Source: Tetracentron sinense (taxonomy: Eukaryota > Streptophyta > Magnoliopsida > Trochodendrales > Trochodendraceae). Taken from it: a stretch of DNA of 64,000 nucleotides. The position numbers and the translations under genes are program-made. The notes beneath the pieces were generated by a model that was not told the origin of the DNA, did not search any database, and saw nothing but the letters and a program-made list of their open reading frames with translations. The DNA lies in NCBI GenBank assembly GCA_015143295.1, contig CM026570.1, positions 28,216,445-28,280,444 on the forward strand. Direction: 5' to 3'. Shown piece after piece: positions 57,796 through 64,000 of the stretch. Each line of letters begins with the position of its first letter. Position 1 is the stretch's first letter.

Positions 57796-59665
57796 GCCAA
57801 AATAGGACTGCGGACAGAATCATTCACACTGATGTCTAGATTTGCCAAATCTTCCAATAATCTCCATTCTCGCACTAACATATGGGCCAACAACCCCGGA
57901 GGTCTTCTACTCAAAGCGTCAGCCACTACGTTCGCTTTGCCCGGGTGAAATTGGATGGTGCAGTCATAGTCTTTCAGAAATTCCACCCAACACCGTTGCC
58001 TTAGATTCAGCTCCTTTTGGGAAAAGAGATACTTGAGGCTCTTGTGATCCGTGAACACATAGAATTCTACCCCGTAAAGGTAATGATGCCAAATCTTAAG
58101 TGCAAACATGAATGCAGCAAGTTTCAAGTCTGCGTGGGGTAATTCTTTTCATGCTCTTTCAATTGCCTTGATGCATAGGCAATGACCTTGTGTTGCATGA
58201 GAACGAACCCAAATCCAATGTGTGAGGCATCACTGTACACCTCATACCGCCCATGTCTAGATAGCACAGTAAGGACGGGAGCCGTGGTAAGCCTCTTCTT
58301 TAGTTCCGTGAAACTGATCTTGCACTTGTCACTCCATACAAACTTGGCATTCTTTCTCGTCAGGTAAGTGAGCGGTGCAGCAAGGCTAGAGAAACCCTTT
58401 ATGAATCTCCGGTAATAGCCTGCCAACCCAAGGAAACTGCGTATCTCTGTGACACTCTTGGGCCTCGCCCAACTCATGACTGCCTCTATCTTCTTCGGAT
58501 CTACCGAAATACCTTCCGTAGATACAACGTGGCCTAGGAATGCCACCTCTTCCAACCAAAACTACACTTGCTAAGTTTGGCGTACAGCTTGTGCTCTCTC
58601 AGCAATTCCAAAGCAAGACGAAGGTCTCGCATGTGATCTTCCCGTGTCTGGGAATAAACCAAGATATTGTCGACAAACACGATCACGCATTGATCCAGGT
58701 ATGGCCGGAACACCCGGTTCATTAAATCTATAAAGGCTACTGGCACATTTGTGAGACTAAAAGGCATCACCAAGAACTCGTAGTGTCCATATCGAGTCCA
58801 AAAGTCAGTTTTGGGAACATCTTCAGACTTGATCTTCAATTGGTGGTAACCGAACCGAAGATCAATCTTAGATAAAAATTTTCTCCCTTCAACTGATCGA
58901 ACAAGTAATCAATCCTAGGCAATGGGTACCTATTCTTTAATGTGACTTTGTTCAACTGTCGGTAATCGACGTACATCCGTATCGAGCCATCCTTCTTCTT
59001 AACGAATAGTACCGAGGCACCCCATGGTGAGATACTTGGTTGAATGAAACCAAGGCCTTGCAATTCCTCCAACTGAGTTTTCAACTCCTTGAGTTCAATA
59101 GGGGCCATTCTATTCGGAGCCCTGAAAATAGGAGTTGTGCCTGGTGCAAGCTCGATCACAAACTCAATCTCCCTGTCTAGAGGCAATCCTGGCAACTCCT
59201 CTGGGAATACATCCAAGAATTCACTCATGACTGGAATAGTCGAAGAGTCCTTTGCCTCGGGGTTCGCTAGGCTCAACGCCGCAAAACGGGCAATATCTCT
59301 ACTTCTTAACCCTCGAAAATGAAATGGCTTACCTTCCACTGGTCGGAAGAGTACCATCTTTTCAAAACAAGCCACATGCTCATGATGTGTTGCTAACCAA
59401 TTCATTGCCAAGATGACATCGAAGTCTTGAAATCCGAGGATGATTAGATCAACCGTCAACTCGTGGCTCCCCACTTGAACCGCACTGTTTTAATACACTT
59501 TATCTGCCAATACTATCTTGCCGAGAGGAGTCGAAATGGCTAACTCCGGTTCCAACTGGCTAGGCTCGGAGAAAAAGCCTTGAGAGAAACTCGGCGATAC
59601 GAATGAATGAGTAGACCCGGTGTCGATCAATACTCAAGCCAAACATTCATTGACTAGTAAGGTTC
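57796..59665 (-). pseudogene. copy 2 pol, protease, RT and RNase H part
   Basis: Starts at the acceptor junction of the intron. Protease DTGS is present near 59610. RT is frameshifted near 58865 and 58550, and its catalytic motif reads F-V-D-N: the second Asp is Asn (58666-58668). RNase H ([22 protein letters not shown]) is shifted near 58125. A stop replaces Arg just before the protease and another lies near 59490. Confidence 0.9.
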
Positions 59666-59811
59666 CTGAAATTTTTGCTAGCTAAGTCAATCCATGCATC
59701 AACAGCGGATACATATCGGTATATATACATATAATCATGCCATATACGTACACAATCGAATAATACATAACAAAAATCTTAAGGATAATTAAATAAACTA
59801 CAACTACGTAC
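59666..59811 (-). other. putative spliceosomal intron between gag and protease, copy 2
   Basis: Minus strand CAAG|GTACGT ... AAATTTCAG|GA, 146 AT-rich bp. Without removal a TAG follows within two codons of the donor. Flanking exon words equal those of copy 1 (GTGCAAG and GAACC), while the intron interior has diverged, although a TTGATGC...GATTGA stretch near the 3' end is kept. Confidence 0.7.
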
Positions 59812-61055
59812 CTTGCACTACATCGTCAGATGCAAGTGCATCACCCTCTATCAAGGCAAAAACTCACCCCTAGTTCGCCTGGCGAGGCGGAGGTGTAGGC
59901 TGGGATGACGCCTGGTATGATCCTGCTGGGCGTGTTGGGGGCCTAATCCCCTAAGACTGGCCAGGCAAATGCCGACTCGGGCAATCCCTGATCACATGGC
60001 TCTGGCAACCACAATGAAAACATCCACCCGATGCCCTTCGGTAATCTCCTACTGGGTGCCTTCGGCCGCACAAAGTGCAGACCTTGTGTGTGTAGGTTGG
60101 AGGGGCCGGAGGTGGGGCATACCTCGTCACCTGAGGTGCAACTGGCCGTGGAGCTAGATGAGCCTGAGGACGTGGTGCCTGAGGTGCGTACTACCGTGGA
60201 ACTGGAGGCACATAAGATGGCCTCATAGGTGGTGCTAGTCACGCATACTGATAAGGGCCGGTACGAGCCCGCCTCTCTGGAGGTATTGAACTACTAGGTT
60301 GGCCTCTTGCCAACTCCCTCTTCTTGGACACCGCCTCCGAATTTGACTCAATCAATAAGGCCTTGTCTACTACTTCCGGATAAGTAGTGTGCCTAAAAGC
60401 CGATACTTTCTCCGTAATGACATCCTTGAGCCCTTGCTCAAATCTCCTCGCCTTCCTTGCCTCAGTAGCAACCATGTGAGGCGCAAATCTAGAGAGCTCC
60501 GAGAACTTAGCCTCATAAGCGGCCACAGTCATCGAACCTTGCTCTAGGTTGATGAACTCTCTTTCTTTCTTTTCCCATGTTTCAACAGGAAAGTACTTCT
60601 TATAAAAAGTATCCTTGAACTCCTCCCAAGTCCAAGGTTGACCCTGTATGGTCAAATCTCGAGTCCTCAAGGCGGACAACCACCAATGGTGTGCCTCACC
60701 CTCAAGCATGAAAACTGCCCATGTTACTCTATACTCCTCTGAAGGCGAGAGGACGCAAAGATCTTCTCCAACTAGAGGATCCAAGCCTCCGCGGCAAGAG
60801 GGGCCACACTCCCATAGAATGATGGAGGCCTCAATCTCCTAAATGCCTCAATTCCAGCTGTACGATGTACTAGAGCTGTCGGCGGTGGAGTAGGTGCCGC
60901 CGACGATGGTATAGCCTGCCCAGCCGCCAGTATGGCGAGTGTCTCAGCAATAGAGCCTAAGACCTAGGAGAGGAGAGGTCCGGCTGCTCATCCTCATCTC
61001 GTGAAGAAGAGGAAGCTCTAGTGTGTGGCCCACGATCCCGTGTGCCCCGCCTCAT
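59812..61055 (-). pseudogene. copy 2 gag
   Basis: Starts M-R-R-G-T-R at 61055. A frameshift near 60970-60985 and others near 60785 break the N-terminal part. 60784-60239 encodes the gag domain (GEAHHWW, FKDTFYKKYFP). A TGA near 60239 replaces the Trp of copy 1. The zinc region 59960-60090 keeps CTLCGRRH and a complete C-F-H-C...H...C knuckle. The TAG at 60193-60191 matches the TAG at 30254-30256 of copy 1. Confidence 0.88.
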
Positions 61056-61397
61056 GACTAAAGTCCTGAGAACAATAGCACCACATGAGTCTAACTTGAA
61101 ACCACAATTTATCGCATTTCCGTTTCACAATAATTCAAGTGGCAATATTTGTATAATATAATACTAATATACATCGCATCAAGCCATCAGAGTATTTATG
61201 ATATTATACTTTGGTGTTCTAGCGTTCCTAAGACTCGTACTTGGTTGAAGAAACCATTTTGACTAAGACTAAAGTTTAGTCTACACTCGGAACATGACTT
61301 GCTTCCGACTTACTTCCTTCCTAACTTGTATCCTAACATATGCTCTTGTCAAGCCGTGGTATTAGATTCTAAGTGACCCTAGAGACCTAAAGCCTAA

Positions 61398-61409
61398 GAT
61401 CTGATACCA
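61398..61409 (-). other. primer-binding site of copy 2 (one mismatch)
   Basis: Minus strand TGGTATCAGATC, one change from TGGTATCAGAGC, 4 bp from the 5' LTR. Confidence 0.9.
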
Positions 61410-61413
61410 TTTC

Positions 61414-63499
61414 TGTCGCGACCCAAAACCCACCCTAGGAGTTAGAGTGAACTTTGGACGACTAATCATGACTTACATGACATGCTTGACAAACCAACCA
61501 GCAAAAACCCATAGAGCACATACAATAGAGGATAGCGGAAACATAGTCTAACATGGCACAGCGGAAGGCTTAACCAAACCTCTATGTATATATATGTGAT
61601 CCAAGTTTATACAAAAAAATGCATAAAAGAAAGTGTGGACAGGCCTGCCAAAATACATGAACATATATCTCTCAACTCACCCACAGCTATTCACTCAGAA
61701 TCTACCACCCCTAATAATAACCCTCTACCGGAGGTTCCTCTACAGGTTCCTTGATATACTCTTCCTCTACCCAAGGGTTCGGAGCATAGATATCAAAAGG
61801 AGCAGTCGCTCCGCTATCACCTACCGACATAAGAAGTACGGCTGAGCATGGAATACTCAGCGTGTACCAAATACTAACCAACAGTCATAGCATACCCATA
61901 GCAATATATAAAATAGAGAACAATTCATATAATAACACGAAAGTAAAGCAATTTATATTCATGCTTGCATCATAGAAAAATTGATAAAACCTCTTGAAAT
62001 AGTCGTGCACTTGACTTGATTTAAAATACTTGTTGCATGCTTGAAATCTTGTCATGTTTGTCTTGTTTGGTCTTGTCGAGCGTGCCATGTCATGCGTGTC
62101 ATGCTTGCGTGCTTGAACTTGTGAGATGCACTTGAGAGGGAAAGGAGAACCTTCTTTATGATATGCCTTGAGAGGGAAGGGAGACCCTTCTTTATGAATG
62201 CTCGTCTTGTTCTTGCCAAAAGCGAGGTAAAACATATCGTAAGATATGTCCCACCTCTAATTCTCGTTCTTAAAAAACCTCGGTAAATCATGTCATGCAT
62301 GCCGTGCTCGTGGAATCATGTGCATACTTGCATTTGAATTTAAATATGACAATTGGGTAATTCACAATACATATAACATCAATAATTTGAGCAAGTCAAT
62401 ATTCATGCAATTTAGGGAAGACAAGACAGCACACTTTCATAGGCCCTAGCAAGTTCCATAATTAATTAAGCATGCATTTCATAATTTATAATTCATTTTA
62501 TTCTCCTTGGCATTTCATCAAACATGGGGTGTGTTCATTATTTATTAAACTTACATCATGCTTTTCTAGGTGGGTTGATGCTCACATCACACAAGTATGT
62601 TTATTATGGATACAATGCCCTCCCCATTTCATTCATCACAACCATGCACATGGCATCCAATCACCCATTCACATCCAACAACCATTCATTCATCCCATTT
62701 GGTTCATACATTATGGAAACCATAAAGGAGAAGGAAAGTAAAGAGGTATGAACTAGGAGGGTAGGAAAAGGTACCGACCTTGACAAATAAGGCAAGAAAC
62801 CCCTTGCAAAAACGTGCGTGAGTCGCTGCCCTAGCTTGGGGAAAGTGCTCCTTACGAGCTTGAGCCGAGAACTTGAAGAAGAACGAGCTTGTGATGATCT
62901 AGGGTTCTTAAAACCCTTTGATTTCTCCCCAAAAGCAAACCCTAGGTTAGAATCTCCTTTCTCTTCTCTCCTTGGCTCTCAAATACTCTAAGTGTAGTAA
63001 ATGGAGCCCTAAAGGCTCGGGCAAGCCTTAATAGGAAAGGGTTTAACGCCCAAAAGATGAAAACGCCCTTATTGAAATTCTACAAAACGCGATATACCGA
63101 TCGATCAGTGGTAAATACCGAGCGATCGGTGTTCTTAAGCGAGCTCTCGGTCAAAACATGCTCTCTGGAAAATTTCCCATACAAAAAATTTAACTATCGA
63201 TCGACCGGTTGTGGATCGATTGATCGCTACAATGGACCGAGCGATCAGTTGTGAACCGATCGATCCCTAGCGATCGGTGCTCTATAGATTTTTAACCCAT
63301 TTTACTGTTTTGGCCATATCTTTTGACTCGTTCGTCAGATTTTGACGATTCAACTTGCGTTGGGTTCGTATTTCGAAAATGAACATTTTAGTGTTTTAGA
63401 ATTCTCAATTTCTCTCTTATTTATTAAATGTACTACCATAAAGGCAAATTAGCTACGAAAGTGCTATGCATTAAGCACGAAAAAGTCTGGGGTTCTACA
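61414..63499 (-). repeat. 5' LTR of Tekay-like copy 2
   Basis: 2086 bp, TGTCGCGACCC to GGGGTTCTACA, then TSD CTTTG. The palindrome cluster (about 63098-63280) is one 19-bp unit shorter than in the other LTR and has lost part of the core; the leader also lacks about 14 bp near 62125. Confidence 0.93.
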
Positions 63500-63504
63500 C
63501 TTTG

Positions 63505-63865
63505 AATCCTTCTCAAATGCAAACCCTAGGTTTAGAATCCCCTTTCTCCTCTCTCCTTATCTCTCAAATACTATAAGTGTGTTGAATGAGGCCCTCAAGG
63601 CTCGGGCAATCCCTAATAGGCAAGGGTATAACACCCCAAAGACGAAAAAGTCCTTAATGAAATTATGCAAAAACGCGATATACCGATCGATTGGTCGCCT
63701 ACCGAGCGATCGGTGTTCTTGACCGAGCTCTCAGTTAAAAACATATTCTCTTGAAAATTTTCCCATACAAAAAATTTAACCAGTCGATAGCTACCGATCG
63801 ATCGGTTGTTGACCGATTGATTGCTGCAATGGATCGAGCGATCGGTTGCTCTGCAAATTCTATAC
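63505..63865 (-). mobile_element. old Tekay-type LTR, third piece
   Basis: AATCCTTCTCAAATGCAAAC continues the LTR broken at 49246. It includes the palindrome cluster (about 63680-63850) with the core CAGTCGATAG. Family similarity stops near 63865, before the expected U3 start, so the LTR is truncated there. Confidence 0.8.
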
Positions 63866-64000
63866 TGAGTCCATTTTTCATCCAATCCACTACTTGGACT
63901 TATTCCACTTCTATTCTAACATCTTCTAAGCATGCCTAGGATCCTTGTAAGGCTATAGTTTATTATTAAATGATTTATTTAATTTATTATAGCATTCTTG
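63866..64000. other. unassigned flank
   Basis: AT-rich sequence without recognisable features. Confidence 0.4.

Larger units (their letters stand above)
49252..63499 (-). mobile_element. Tekay/Del-type chromovirus (copy 2) with two solo LTRs inserted
   Basis: 14,248 bp including two later insertions; about 9.4 kb without them. LTRs of 2132 bp (49252-51383) and 2086 bp (61414-63499), TSD CTTTG (49247-49251 and 63500-63504), PBS and PPT present. Minus orientation. Gag and pol are homologous to copy 1 but carry many stops, several frameshifts and a changed RT catalytic residue, so this copy is older and inactive. It sits in an older LTR of the same broad family. Confidence 0.95.

Noticed and set aside
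1-64000. tRNA or rRNA genes
   Set aside because: None was recognised; the only tRNA-related sequences are the retrotransposon primer-binding sites.

Overview
The window is plant nuclear DNA from a flowering plant with a repeat-rich genome (species not determinable). It holds one clearly intact cellular gene, an intronless plastid-type class I phospholipase A1 (8050-9390, +). Nearly everything else is transposable-element sequence: a Sirevirus-type Ty1/copia element, Tekay/Del-type Ty3/gypsy chromoviruses, several solo LTRs, a Tat-lineage gypsy remnant, and CACTA-, hAT- and MITE-like DNA transposon sequences. Most termini were placed to the base from 5-bp target-site duplications (TSDs), primer-binding sites (PBS) and polypurine tracts (PPT) read directly in the sequence.

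Layout. 1-7.0 kb: the tail of a Tekay-type LTR, a ~180-bp satellite array split by a 1511-bp solo LTR (TSD TAGGC), a CACTA-like right end, old LTR fragments and a telomere-like G-rich minisatellite. 7.3-9.4 kb: a fold-back MITE, TATA box and the phospholipase gene. 9.4-15 kb: intergenic DNA with a hAT-like element (12.0-12.8 kb). 15,091-26,294: a complete Sirevirus on the minus strand (1220-bp LTRs, TSD ATTAG, gag, pol and an env-like ORF, all lightly broken). 26,596-36,635: a complete Tekay-like chromovirus on the plus strand (about 2.45-kb LTRs, TSD TTAGG). 36,881-38,099: a Sirevirus solo LTR (TSD ATAAG). These three insertions lie in what reads as one older DNA-transposon-like host sequence. 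39,205-41,616: a diverged gypsy solo LTR (TSD AATCC). 43.7-45.3 kb: Tat-type gypsy debris. 45.3-63.9 kb: a multi-layer nest. An old LTR received a solo LTR (46,212-48,486) and then a Tekay-like element on the minus strand (49,252-63,499), which itself received two further solo LTRs (52,134-54,317 and 55,111-57,790).

Main points for a second look. (1) The U3 regions of the Ty1/copia Sirevirus and the Ty3/gypsy Tekay elements share one homologous module of about 185 bp or less. It is built from 14-mer palindromes ACCGATCGATCGGT and their one-mismatch partners, spaced about two helical turns apart, just upstream of the TATA box. (2) The same palindrome pair plus a TATA box recurs inside the Sirevirus directly upstream of its env-like ORF, suggesting an internal promoter. 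(3) Both Tekay-like elements carry a ~145-bp intron with identical splice junctions between Gag and protease; only splicing can fuse Gag to Pol in frame. (4) LTR leaders contain tandem arrays of hairpin units. In the 55.8-56.3 kb array the stem sequence changes from unit to unit while the two arms stay complementary, which is base-pair covariation.
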